Positions 1 to 6,995 are shown, numbered from the stretch's first letter. The stretch: 7,159 nucleotides of DNA from Bacteroides sp. CAG:443 (GCA_000432735.1 FR887818.1:1-7159); one strand, 5' to 3'. The notes: a model not told the origin generated them from the letters alone. A program made the numbers and translations.

Positions 1-1
1 G

Positions 2-1645
2 TTTAGTACCTGTAGTTGGCCGAATACTTACAAATCTTATTCGTTCTCTTCTGCAAAATCCGGACCAAATTCAAACAGCAGTATGGGTAATAGTGATGCT
101 TTTCGTATGATGTTGCAGTCGACGAATAATTTGACATACATGAATAAATTCGGCAAGCACAATTTGACTGCTACTGCTGTATGGGAAGCTACTTCTACCG
201 AATATCGCAATATGAATATTGGCGGAAATAATTTGTCGACGGAAACTGTGGGATGGTGGAATGTCAATATGGCTGCTACAAAGAATTTAGGTAACAGCTA
301 TTCTAAGGAAACACTATTGTCGGGTGTAGGTCGTGTTATTTATAATTATAATGACCGTTATACTGTTACAGCAACTATCCGTGCGGATGGTTCCTCTAAG
401 TTCAGTAAGAATAAATGGGGATATTTCCCTTCTATTGCAGCTGCTTGGGATATAAGCAATGAATCTTTTATGAAAGATTTTAAGGCTATGCAAGATATTA
501 AGCTTCGTGCCAGCTATGGTATTATTGGTAACCAGGGAATTGCTTCTTATTCGACATTAGGATTGTTGGGACAAGTTTATTCCAATTACGGTAGTCAGTC
601 AAATTTGTATTATGGTTACTGGCCTACATCATTGCCTACTCCGGATGTTACATGGGAAAAGACTAAACAGTTTGACTTAGGTTTGGAATTTGCTCTTTGG
701 AACAGACGCTTGTCATTCTCTTTTGACTATTTCTACAAACAAACTGTTGATTGTTTGATGCAGGAACCTATCCCGGGCTATAACGGAGGTGGAAATTATC
801 TGGCCAATGTAGGACGTATCGATAACAAGGGAATTGATTTTTCAATCAATGCTCGCCTTATTCAGACAAAAGATTGGCAATGGACATCAACATTTACAGG
901 TACTTATCTGAAAAATAAAGTAAAGAGTTTAGGCTCGAATGAATATATTTATGGTAAGACTCCGGCTGATAAGATGGCAGATGAGGCTACTATCGTGAAA
1001 CCAGGATATGCTATTGGTTCATTCTACGGATATGTATGGGAAGGTATCAGTGCGGATGGTAAGAATGTTTATGCTGATTTAAACAATAATGGTGCAATTG
1101 ATGCAGGTGACCGTACGGTAATTGGTAACGCGAACCCTGACTTTACTTTTGGATGGAACAATAGCGTGAATTATAAGAACTGGGATTTAAGTATGTTCTT
1201 AACTGGAGCCTTTGGTATGGACCGTCTGAATCTGGTTCGATATGCGATGTCTACATCTATTTCGGATGCTTCTTTTATCAATAGTAAAGAGGCCTATGAA
1301 TATAACTGGGATGTTAATCCTCAAAATGCACGATTTGCATCTTTGCTGAATGGAGGTACGAATTATGCTAATTCTACTCAATGGGTTGAAAATGCCAGCT
1401 ATGTTCGTTTGGCTAACCTAAGTCTGGGATATACTTTGCCTAAGTCATTGACTAAATTTGCTGACATACGTTTGTCTGTAAGTTGTCAGAACTTATTTAC
1501 TATTACCAAATATAAAGGTATGGATCCTACAGCATCGGCATTTACTGATGATTCGTCAAAGAGTGTGGATGTAAGTAGTGGAGTCGATATAGGTGGTTAT
1601 CCTACACCAAGAACATTTACTTTTGGAGTAAAAATGAACTTCTAA
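2..1645 (+). CDS. SusC/RagA-type TonB-dependent outer-membrane transporter, C-terminal part (5' truncated by window edge)
   Basis: The frame is open from base 2 to the TAA at 1643-1645, giving 547 codons. The family is usually about 1000 residues, so this is roughly the C-terminal half, made of beta-barrel strands; the signal peptide, carboxypeptidase-like domain, TonB box and plug lie off the left edge. The ATG at 83 is internal, because family-like sequence continues upstream of it. SusC hallmarks are visible: TATIRADGSSKF (bases 365-400), a WEKTKQFDLGLEF-type strand near 653, the PGYAIGSFYGYVWEG segment near 1001, and a calcium-loop-like DLNNNGAIDAGDR followed by TVIGNANPDFTFG (from 1076). 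The protein ends in Phe, typical of outer-membrane barrel proteins recognised by the BAM machinery. The role inferred from the family is TonB-driven import of oligosaccharides. SusD follows 32 bp downstream, the standard gene order. The substrate cannot be read from this half. The family call is very secure. Confidence 0.96.
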   Translation, partial: FSTCSWPNTYKSYSFSSAKSGPNSNSSMGNSDAFRMMLQSTNNLTYMNKFGKHNLTATAVWEATSTEYRNMNIGGNNLSTETVGWWNVNMAATKNLGNSYSKETLLSGVGRVIYNYNDRYTVTATIRADGSSKFSKNKWGYFPSIAAAWDISNESFMKDFKAMQDIKLRASYGIIGNQGIASYSTLGLLGQVYSNYGSQSNLYYGYWPTSLPTPDVTWEKTKQFDLGLEFALWNRRLSFSFDYFYKQTVDCLMQEPIPGYNGGGNYLANVGRIDNKGIDFSINARLIQTKDWQWTSTFTGTYLKNKVKSLGSNEYIYGKTPADKMADEATIVKPGYAIGSFYGYVWEGISADGKNVYADLNNNGAIDAGDRTVIGNANPDFTFGWNNSVNYKNWDLSMFLTGAFGMDRLNLVRYAMSTSISDASFINSKEAYEYNWDVNPQNARFASLLNGGTNYANSTQWVENASYVRLANLSLGYTLPKSLTKFADIRLSVSCQNLFTITKYKGMDPTASAFTDDSSKSVDVSSGVDIGGYPTPRTFTFGVKMNF

Positions 1646-1677
1646 CATTAATACAGAATTTTAAATATAGATATATT

Positions 1678-3324
1678 ATGAAAACAAAAATATTTGTAGC
1701 TACATGTTTGGCTTTTTCTGTCATATCAAGTTCTTGCAGTGATTTCCTGACAGAAGATCCTAAGGGACAAATGGTGCAAAATAATTATTTCTCTTCTCAA
1801 AATGACTTGGATGGAGCTGTCAGTGTATTATATGCACAGGTACAATATTCAGTGGGAGGAGCACATGCTTTGTCTCCTAACTGGATGGGAGATGATATAA
1901 CAGCATTGACAAGTGGTAACAAGGATGTATATCGCGAATTTGACAGTTTTAATGTAGGTGACAATAATGCAGATTCTAAAACGACATGGAATAAGAACTA
2001 TTCTGTGATTAAGGCTGCTAACTTTATTATCAATAATGTGGAAAAGGTTCCAACCACTGATGAGGAAATTAAAATAGGAAAAGGTCAGGGGTTGTTTTGG
2101 CGAGCTGTTGCTTATTTCAAATTAGTACGTTGGTATGGTGAGGTACCTTTGATCTTGACTACTGATATTGATTTCGGGATTGGTCGTTCTACGGTTGAAG
2201 CTATTTACAATCAGATTTGTGCTGATTTGGAAGAAGCGGTAAGAATATTGCCAGTGAAATATACAGATGCTCCAAGAATTAGCGACAATTTGAATAACTA
2301 TATTAATAAAGGTGCTGCTCAAGCTGTTTTAGCTGCTGTTTACATGGCTCGTGCAGGATATCCACTTAATCAGACGCAATATTATTCTCAAGCAGCTACT
2401 ATGGCTAAGGCTGTTATCAGTGGAGTTGAAAAGGGAGATTATTATTATAAATTAGAGCAGAATTATAAGGACCGTTTCATGTATGTTTCAAATCCTTATT
2501 CTCAGGAAGGTGTGGTAGCTGTTAAATTCAATAAAGATAATCCGTGGGGATGGTCTGGATTGGATTCACAACATTCCGTATGTCAGGCTTATGAATCTGT
2601 AACTAATGGCGGATGGGGAGATGCTGTCGCTGAAATCAAGTTTTGGAAAGAAATGCCGGAAGGTCCTCGTAAAGATGCTATTTATGGTAGCAATAACGGT
2701 AAAGTTTATGTCGAAAAATATACGTATGCCGGACAATTTATAGATTGGTATCAGAAGGATGCGGATGGTAATTATATTATGAGCGAATGTCATCCTATGT
2801 TCCGTACCTTACTTTATGGAGGTGGAAAAGACGGTAATACAATGGGTGATTATACGGATCAACAATGTACTTGGAATAGTGGTATTTGCAGTCAGACTTT
2901 ATATTTGGTTTCATATAGCGAAGTACTTCTGTGGTATGCTGAAGCTCAGACTCGTAGTACCAACTCTGTAGATGCATTTTCTAAAGATTGTTTACAAAGA
3001 GTGCTAGATCGTTCGTATGGAGGTGGTACATACTCTGCTGAGGATTTTGCAAAGAATGCTGAGGATTTTGCAAATAAATGTTGGATGGAGCATGGGTATG
3101 AGGTAGCAGGTTATTATCCGGCACTTGTCGTACGCGGAAATGATCAGTTGCGTATGAACGATTTGAAAAATACTTTTGCAAATCGCTTGGCAGATACTCC
3201 GGTGAAGGTTACAGAAGGTGTAGAAATTACCGAAGGAGTGAAAATGCTTGGAACGTGGAGTGAATCCCGCAATTACTCTACGGTACCATCATTCGATTCT
3301 GATTTAAATGACAACTTGAAATAA
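1678..3324 (+). CDS. SusD/RagB-type surface glycan-binding lipoprotein
   Basis: 548 residues, the usual size for the family. The start at 1678 gives a clean lipoprotein signal peptide: basic MKTK, a hydrophobic stretch, then a relaxed lipobox ISSSC with the lipidated Cys at 20. The mature N-terminus C-S-D-F-L is typical of SusD. Acidic residues soon after the Cys fit surface export in Bacteroidota. Family landmarks are the helical RAVAYFKLVRWYGEVPLIL region (142-160), the helix KGAAQAVLAAVYMARAGY (211-228), and SEVLLWYAEAQTR (414-426), all matching the SusD TPR-like scaffold. Known family role: it forms a lid over the SusC barrel and delivers glycan to it. Gly/Trp/Tyr-rich loops (for example GWSGLDS, 291-297, and GGWGDAV, 311-317) could contribute aromatic binding surfaces, but this is inference. 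Odd feature: a tandem heptapeptide, AEDFAKN-AEDFANK (454-467), from a 21-bp duplication. It follows susC by 32 bp without a visible terminator, so the two are probably co-transcribed. Confidence 0.96.
   Translation: MKTKIFVATCLAFSVISSSCSDFLTEDPKGQMVQNNYFSSQNDLDGAVSVLYAQVQYSVGGAHALSPNWMGDDITALTSGNKDVYREFDSFNVGDNNADSKTTWNKNYSVIKAANFIINNVEKVPTTDEEIKIGKGQGLFWRAVAYFKLVRWYGEVPLILTTDIDFGIGRSTVEAIYNQICADLEEAVRILPVKYTDAPRISDNLNNYINKGAAQAVLAAVYMARAGYPLNQTQYYSQAATMAKAVISGVEKGDYYYKLEQNYKDRFMYVSNPYSQEGVVAVKFNKDNPWGWSGLDSQHSVCQAYESVTNGGWGDAVAEIKFWKEMPEGPRKDAIYGSNNGKVYVEKYTYAGQFIDWYQKDADGNYIMSECHPMFRTLLYGGGKDGNTMGDYTDQQCTWNSGICSQTLYLVSYSEVLLWYAEAQTRSTNSVDAFSKDCLQRVLDRSYGGGTYSAEDFAKNAEDFANKCWMEHGYEVAGYYPALVVRGNDQLRMNDLKNTFANRLADTPVKVTEGVEITEGVKMLGTWSESRNYSTVPSFDSDLNDNLK
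3037..3078 (+). repeat. Two tandem copies of a 21-bp unit inside the susD-like gene
   Basis: Two adjacent 21-bp units (3037-3057 and 3058-3078) share their first 17 bases exactly (GCTGAGGATTTTGCAAA). They differ only in the last four bases, GAAT versus TAAA. The unit is seven codons and in frame, giving AEDFAKN then AEDFANK at residues 454-467. The near-identity of the DNA, not only the protein, suggests a duplication by slippage rather than convergence. Confidence 0.85.
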
Positions 3325-3333
3325 AATGAAAAT

Positions 3334-3374
3334 ATAAGCTGCAGGTTATATTGTCTAATCTGCAGCTTATTTTA
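3334..3374 (+). terminator. Hairpin with T-rich tail between the susD-like gene and the enzyme genes
   Basis: The arms ATAAGCTGCAG (3334-3344) and CTGCAGCTTAT (3360-3370) are exact reverse complements. Up to four further pairs can form inward (G-T wobble, T-A, T-A, A-T), leaving a 7-base loop. The second arm runs into TTTT (3370-3373). It starts 10 bp after the susD stop and ends 17 bp before the next ATG. The shape fits a Rho-independent terminator. Because the downstream genes clearly belong to the same locus and no convincing promoter lies between, it may be a partial terminator or an RNA-stabilising hairpin that lowers enzyme expression relative to SusC/SusD. The stem is seen directly; the function is inferred. 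Confidence 0.65.
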
Positions 3375-3390
3375 ATACCAGAAAGTATCT

Positions 3391-4902
3391 ATGCGTTATT
3401 ATGGAATCTTATTTGTGATTTTATTGTTTACCGGATGCATATCCTCTCCTGTTACTTATTATTTAGATGCTACAAATGGAGATGATGGAAATTCAGGATT
3501 ATCTGCCGAAAGTGCATGGAAAACTCTTGAACGAGTAAAAGGACTGAATTTAAAGTCGGGAGAAAGATTGTTGTTTAAACGTGGAGAGGTATTTCGTGGA
3601 GAGTTGTCAATTTCTGCTGAGGGAAGTTTGGAAAATCCTGTTATAATAGATACTTATGGCGAATTGAAAGTGAATCCAATTATTATAGGGAATGATTCGT
3701 CGGCTCATGCTGTACATATATTCAATTCAAATTACCTTACTCTGCAGAACCTTGAAATAGTTAATCATGGCAATACCCCTTTACCTGGACGTTCTGGTCT
3801 GAAGGTAGAGTGTTATGATTACGGAGTATCTCATAATATCAGGATAAATAATGTGACAGTACGTGACGTGAATGGCTCTTTAGTTAAAGAAGAAGGTGGC
3901 GGTAGTGGTATCTTAATTGTAAATGGAGGTGACAGTATCTTATCACGTTATGAGAATTTAATAATTGAAAATTGCCATATCTTGCGTTGCTCTCGCAATG
4001 CTATAATATGGTCTGGATATTATGATCGTCGGAACTGGTTCCCCAATAAGCATACAATTATCAGAAATAATCTGATAGAGCAGGTACCTGGAGATGGCAT
4101 CGTTCCCATAGGGTGTGATAGTACGTTGATAGAATATAATGTGATGTTTGATTCTCCTGATATCTTACCTATGACGGAGGCAGCTGCTGGAATATGGCCA
4201 TGGAGTTGCGATAATACTATCATACAGTTTAATGAAGTCAGTGGTCATAAGGCTCCATGGGATGCGCAAGGTTTTGATTCGGATTATAATTGTCGCAATA
4301 CGTTGATACAATATAATTATAGTCACGATAATTACGGAGGTATGGTATTAGTATGCGATAACGGTGGTGCCGGAAGTTATAGCTGTGGAAATACGGGAAG
4401 TATTATACGCTATAATATCAGTATTGGAGATGGTATACGTCCTAAGCGAACTCGTCAAGGAATGTTCTCTCCAGGAATACATATAGCCGGACCTGTAAGA
4501 AATACGTTGATAGAACGTAATATTATTCATCTTAATCAGAAAATGTCTAAAGATATCGACCGTACAATGGTAACTTCTGATTTTTGGGATGGATATGCTG
4601 ATAGCACTTGTTTTAGACAAAATGTCTTTTATACGGCAGAAGTGAGTCGTTTTGATTTGACTCATTCCACTAATAATCTATTTGATGAAAATATTTTTGT
4701 CGGGAAGTTTGAAAATCAGCCGGAGAAATGTATAGCATCTAATAGTAAGTTGTTTTATCAGAAAATGGTATTAGAAAGAGATTCTTCAGGATATAGGGCG
4801 TTGCGTGATTTATTGACTGTAAAAGAAATTCAAAATTATAAATGTAATTTTGTTGACAAAGAAAGAATAGAACGGTTCTTTACATCTTTGTTGGCTGACT
4901 AA
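3391..4902 (+). CDS. Secreted right-handed parallel beta-helix lipoprotein, probable glycan-active protein of unknown specificity
   Basis: 503 residues. The start at 3391 gives a short lipoprotein signal (MRYYGILFVILLFTGC) with the lipidated Cys at 16. The mature N-terminus CISSP has no acidic residues, so an inner-face (periplasmic) location is likely. Residues 22-72 (YYLDATNGDDGNSGL, AWKTLERV, GERLLFKRGEVFRG) form the N-terminal cap common in Bacteroidota beta-helix proteins of the pectate-lyase-like superfamily. Coils then repeat a T-[IL]-I-x-x-N ladder: HTIIRNN (221), STLIEYN (244), NTIIQFN (275), NTLIQYN (303), SIIRYN (337), NTLIERN (371). Four of these are preceded by a Cys at a fixed place (242, 273, 301, 332). 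An acid- and His-containing turn (H287, D291, D296, D298) is a possible active site. Related folds include polysaccharide lyases and GH28/GH110-type hydrolases, but I see no diagnostic motif for any of them. The GH43 gene starts 20 bp downstream, so shared work on one glycan is inferred. Fold confident, activity unknown. Confidence 0.88.
   Translation: MRYYGILFVILLFTGCISSPVTYYLDATNGDDGNSGLSAESAWKTLERVKGLNLKSGERLLFKRGEVFRGELSISAEGSLENPVIIDTYGELKVNPIIIGNDSSAHAVHIFNSNYLTLQNLEIVNHGNTPLPGRSGLKVECYDYGVSHNIRINNVTVRDVNGSLVKEEGGGSGILIVNGGDSILSRYENLIIENCHILRCSRNAIIWSGYYDRRNWFPNKHTIIRNNLIEQVPGDGIVPIGCDSTLIEYNVMFDSPDILPMTEAAAGIWPWSCDNTIIQFNEVSGHKAPWDAQGFDSDYNCRNTLIQYNYSHDNYGGMVLVCDNGGAGSYSCGNTGSIIRYNISIGDGIRPKRTRQGMFSPGIHIAGPVRNTLIERNIIHLNQKMSKDIDRTMVTSDFWDGYADSTCFRQNVFYTAEVSRFDLTHSTNNLFDENIFVGKFENQPEKCIASNSKLFYQKMVLERDSSGYRALRDLLTVKEIQNYKCNFVDKERIERFFTSLLAD
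4051..4527 (+). repeat. Beta-helix coil repeats encoded within the gene
   Basis: Six T-[IL]-I-x-x-N coil motifs lie at residues 221-227, 244-250, 275-281, 303-309, 337-342 and 371-377, spaced 23 to about 35 residues apart. The DNA keeps part of the periodicity: TACGTTGATA occurs at 4122-4131, 4299-4308 and 4503-4512, and the last two extend to AATACGTTGATA. This is an internal protein repeat, not a mobile or CRISPR repeat. Confidence 0.8.
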
Positions 4903-4922
4903 TATGTAATATCTGAAAATAT

Positions 4923-5972
4923 ATGAGATTTATCAATAAAAAAGAAGTTTGTTACTGGGCAGTGAGTTTGCTGCTTATGGTTGGATGTCAAACATCACAA
5001 AAGAAGAATATGACCTCTTCTGAAATTGTTTCCGGAGAAGTTTGGAACGATGCTGATGGTCATCCGATAAATGCCCATGGAGGAGGAATACTTTATCATG
5101 AAGGAACCTATTATTGGTATGGTGAATATAAGCTTGGTAAGACTGTGTTGCCTGAATGGGCTACATGGGAGTGTTTCCGTACCGATGTGTCTGGAGTGAG
5201 TTGTTATTCTTCGAAAGATTTATCTACGTGGAAGTTTGAAGGTTTAGTACTCTCAGCCGTAAAGAATGATACATTACATGACTTACATCCATCTCAAGTA
5301 TTAGAACGTCCTAAAGTCGTCTATAATAAGGCCACAAAAAAGTTTGTTATGTGGATGCATATTGATAGTCCCGATTATTTGAAGGCTGCAGCGGGAGTTG
5401 CAGTAAGTGATTCTCCAGTAGGACCTTTTACATATTTAGGAAGTTTCCGGCCTAATAATGCGATGAGTCGTGACCAGACGGTCTTTGTAGATGATGATGG
5501 AAAAGCCTATCATTTTTACTCATCAGAGGACAATAAGACAATGTATATAAGTGAATTGACTAGCGATTACTTGAAACCTAACGGACACTTTACACGTAAT
5601 TTTATTGGTATGAGTCGTGAGGCTCCTGCTGTATTTAAATATAACGGAAAGTATTATTTGCTTTCTTCTGGTTGTACAGGATGGGATCCTAATCAGGCTG
5701 AATTGGCAGTTGCCGATTCTATAATGGGACCATGGACGACTATAGGTAATCCATGTGTAGGAAAGGATGCTGATAAAACATTTTATGCACAGAGCACTTT
5801 CGTCTTACCAGTACATGGAATGAATAATGCTTATATAGCCATGTTCGACCGCTGGAATAAGACAAACCTTCAGGATTCACGTTACGTATGGCTCCCTGTT
5901 TCTATAACAAATGAAGGGAATATAACTATTCCATGGAATGAACGATGGAAAGTTGATGAAGTTTTCAAATAG
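4923..5972 (+). CDS. Glycoside hydrolase family 43-type lipoprotein, candidate exo-beta-1,3-galactanase-like enzyme
   Basis: 349 residues, about the length of a single GH43 five-bladed beta-propeller with no extra domain. The start at 4923 gives MRFINKKE, a hydrophobic stretch and the lipobox LMVGC (Cys22). Blocks in order are NAHGGGILYHEGTYYWYGE (50-68), LERPKVVYN (127-135), FVMWMHID (141-148), SRDQTVFVDDDG (182-193), REAPAVFKYNGKYYLLSSG (232-250), CTGWDPN (251-257), YAQSTFVLP (288-296) and DSRYVWLP (318-325). By recollection, these blocks align with the fungal exo-beta-1,3-galactanase Pc1,3Gal43A and related subfamily 24 enzymes. There the counterpart of E233 is the acid and a Gln, here Q290, replaces the Asp base; E128 and D184 lie in the other conserved blocks. 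The N-terminal place where typical GH43 enzymes carry Asp reads AHGGG. CQTSQKK after the lipid site suggests periplasmic retention. It lies 20 bp after the beta-helix gene, almost certainly in the same transcript. Alternative: another GH43 subfamily such as 34, with different sugar specificity. Confidence 0.85.
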   Translation: MRFINKKEVCYWAVSLLLMVGCQTSQKKNMTSSEIVSGEVWNDADGHPINAHGGGILYHEGTYYWYGEYKLGKTVLPEWATWECFRTDVSGVSCYSSKDLSTWKFEGLVLSAVKNDTLHDLHPSQVLERPKVVYNKATKKFVMWMHIDSPDYLKAAAGVAVSDSPVGPFTYLGSFRPNNAMSRDQTVFVDDDGKAYHFYSSEDNKTMYISELTSDYLKPNGHFTRNFIGMSREAPAVFKYNGKYYLLSSGCTGWDPNQAELAVADSIMGPWTTIGNPCVGKDADKTFYAQSTFVLPVHGMNNAYIAMFDRWNKTNLQDSRYVWLPVSITNEGNITIPWNERWKVDEVFK

Positions 5973-5985
5973 ATATTTATTATAA

Positions 5986-6051
5986 AAGAATGTTTCCGTA
6001 TTATTGGGTATTGTTAGTTAAAAGCATATTCACTGATGCGGAAGCATTTTT
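5986..6051 (+). terminator. Intrinsic terminator closing the PUL
   Basis: The arms AATGTTTCCGTAT (5989-6001) and ATGCGGAAGCATT (6036-6048) pair over 13 bp with two G-T wobbles. A few weaker pairs are possible on both sides, and the right arm runs into TTTTT (6047-6051). The loop is long, 34 bases, which weakens the call a little. It begins 13 bp after the GH43 stop and is well placed to end the susC-to-GH43 transcript before lgt. Confidence 0.65.
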
Positions 6052-6152
6052 ATATAAGTAGTAGGAATATTTCTCTAGTTCAAATAAAAAATATTCAGAT
6101 GCTAATGGATAAAAACTGTTTTTTTATTTTCTTTGCGTTTGCATAATTAAAA
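6052..6152 (+). promoter_or_regulatory. AT-rich leader presumed to hold the lgt promoter
   Basis: This 101-bp stretch lies between the PUL terminator and lgt and has no ORF of note. The Bacteroides promoter consensus is TTTG near -33 and TAnnTTTG near -7. The closest -7 match is TGCGTTTG (6134-6141), one mismatch; TTTCTTTG (6128-6135) is an overlapping alternative, also with one mismatch. Neither has a clear TTTG partner about 20 bp upstream. A promoter is expected here because a terminator precedes it and the downstream gene is essential in most bacteria, but the exact site is not resolved. Confidence 0.25.
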
Positions 6153-6995
6153 ATGGAAAGACTTATTATGACGTTAGCAAGTATTGTTTGGGATGTAGAT
6201 CCTGTGTTAGTACATTTAGGGTCCCTCGAAATCCGCTGGTACGGACTGATGTGGGGAATCGGGTTCATCCTCGCTTATGAAATAGTATCGCGTTTGTTCA
6301 AGAAGGAAGGTTATCCCGAGTATTGGGCCGACAAGTTGTTTGTATATTGCATCGTGAGTAGTGTGATTGGTGCCCGGTTGGGACATTGCCTGTTCTATGA
6401 ATGGGATTATTATGGAGCACATCCGATTGAGATACTGAAGATCTGGAAAGGAGGGCTTGCCAGCCACGGAGGGGTTTTTGCCCTGATTCTGGCTTTGATA
6501 TGGTATTCGAAAAAGGTGACAAAGAAGAGTGTATGGTGGTTGTTCGACCGTATGATTCCGGCGGTAGCCGTAGTTTGTATTTGCATTCGCTTTGGAAATC
6601 TGATGAATTCCGAAATTTTTGGTTACCCCACTTCTCTTCCATGGGGATTTGAATTTGTGCGTTCCCGTGAGTGGCAGGAACTTTATAATCAGAACGGGGC
6701 AGCTCAGCCATGCCATCCTACACAGATATATGAAATGCTGTACTGCCTTGTCGCATTAATCACCTCGTGGCTGATGTATTATAAGTTTCATTTACAAAAG
6801 CAGATTGGGCTGATAACAGGAGTTTCCTTGATTATCTTTTTTGGATCTCGCTTTGGATTGGAGTTTATGAAGAATCCACAGGTGGCAGAAGAAGTGAATA
6901 TGACGTTAAATATTGGACAATTGTTAAGTCTGCCTCTTATTTTATTAGGAATCTATTTGATTGTGACAAGTAAGAAGCGGAAAGAGGCCTTTTGA
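6153..6995 (+). CDS. lgt: Prolipoprotein diacylglyceryl transferase (Lgt)
   Basis: 280 residues, normal length for Lgt. The inner-membrane enzyme moves diacylglyceryl from phosphatidylglycerol to the lipobox Cys of prolipoproteins, the first step of lipoprotein maturation. Seven hydrophobic segments are visible, at about 27-49, 62-82, 100-119, 129-151, 192-212, 217-238 and 252-273. The Lgt signature is present: R146, G148, N149, N152, E154, G157 in RFGNLMNSEIFG. Also present are RWYG (Y30), SHGG with H105, HPTQIYE (188-194) and SRFGLEF with R233 and E237. These correspond to E. coli Y26, H103, R143, N146, E151, G154, R239 and E243, so the enzyme should be active. An alternative ATG at 6168 (residue 6) has a purine-rich GGAAAG seven bases before it and would give MTLASIVWD as N-terminus; either start is possible. 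The gene is preceded by a terminator and looks richer in GC than the PUL genes, as expected of a core gene. All three lipoproteins upstream are its substrates, but co-regulation is not implied. Confidence 0.97.
   Translation: MERLIMTLASIVWDVDPVLVHLGSLEIRWYGLMWGIGFILAYEIVSRLFKKEGYPEYWADKLFVYCIVSSVIGARLGHCLFYEWDYYGAHPIEILKIWKGGLASHGGVFALILALIWYSKKVTKKSVWWLFDRMIPAVAVVCICIRFGNLMNSEIFGYPTSLPWGFEFVRSREWQELYNQNGAAQPCHPTQIYEMLYCLVALITSWLMYYKFHLQKQIGLITGVSLIIFFGSRFGLEFMKNPQVAEEVNMTLNIGQLLSLPLILLGIYLIVTSKKRKEAF
6155..6160 (+). promoter_or_regulatory. Possible ribosome binding site for the alternative lgt start at 6168
   Basis: GGAAAG lies seven bases before the in-frame ATG at 6168. It is a modest Shine-Dalgarno match. 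Bacteroidota rely little on such sites, so it only weakly favours the shorter 275-residue form over the start at 6153. Confidence 0.3.

Noticed and set aside
83..85. ATG as the start of the susC-like gene
   Set aside because: The same frame is open to the left edge with family-like sequence before it, and a real SusC start would be about 450 to 500 codons further upstream.
4122..4512. Repeated TACGTTGATA as a possible CRISPR or mobile repeat
   Set aside because: Copies are short, unevenly spaced and in frame inside beta-helix coil motifs, so protein repetition explains them.
4348..4665. 105-codon - strand frame opposite the beta-helix gene
   Set aside because: The Ser/Thr/Ile-rich composition is what the repetitive + strand coils give in reverse; there is no domain, promoter or start context.
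6216..6716. Antisense reading frames of 137 and 166 codons on the - strand opposite lgt
   Set aside because: They lie wholly inside lgt, which has all its family motifs. Their translations show no recognisable domain and look like shadows of the coding strand.
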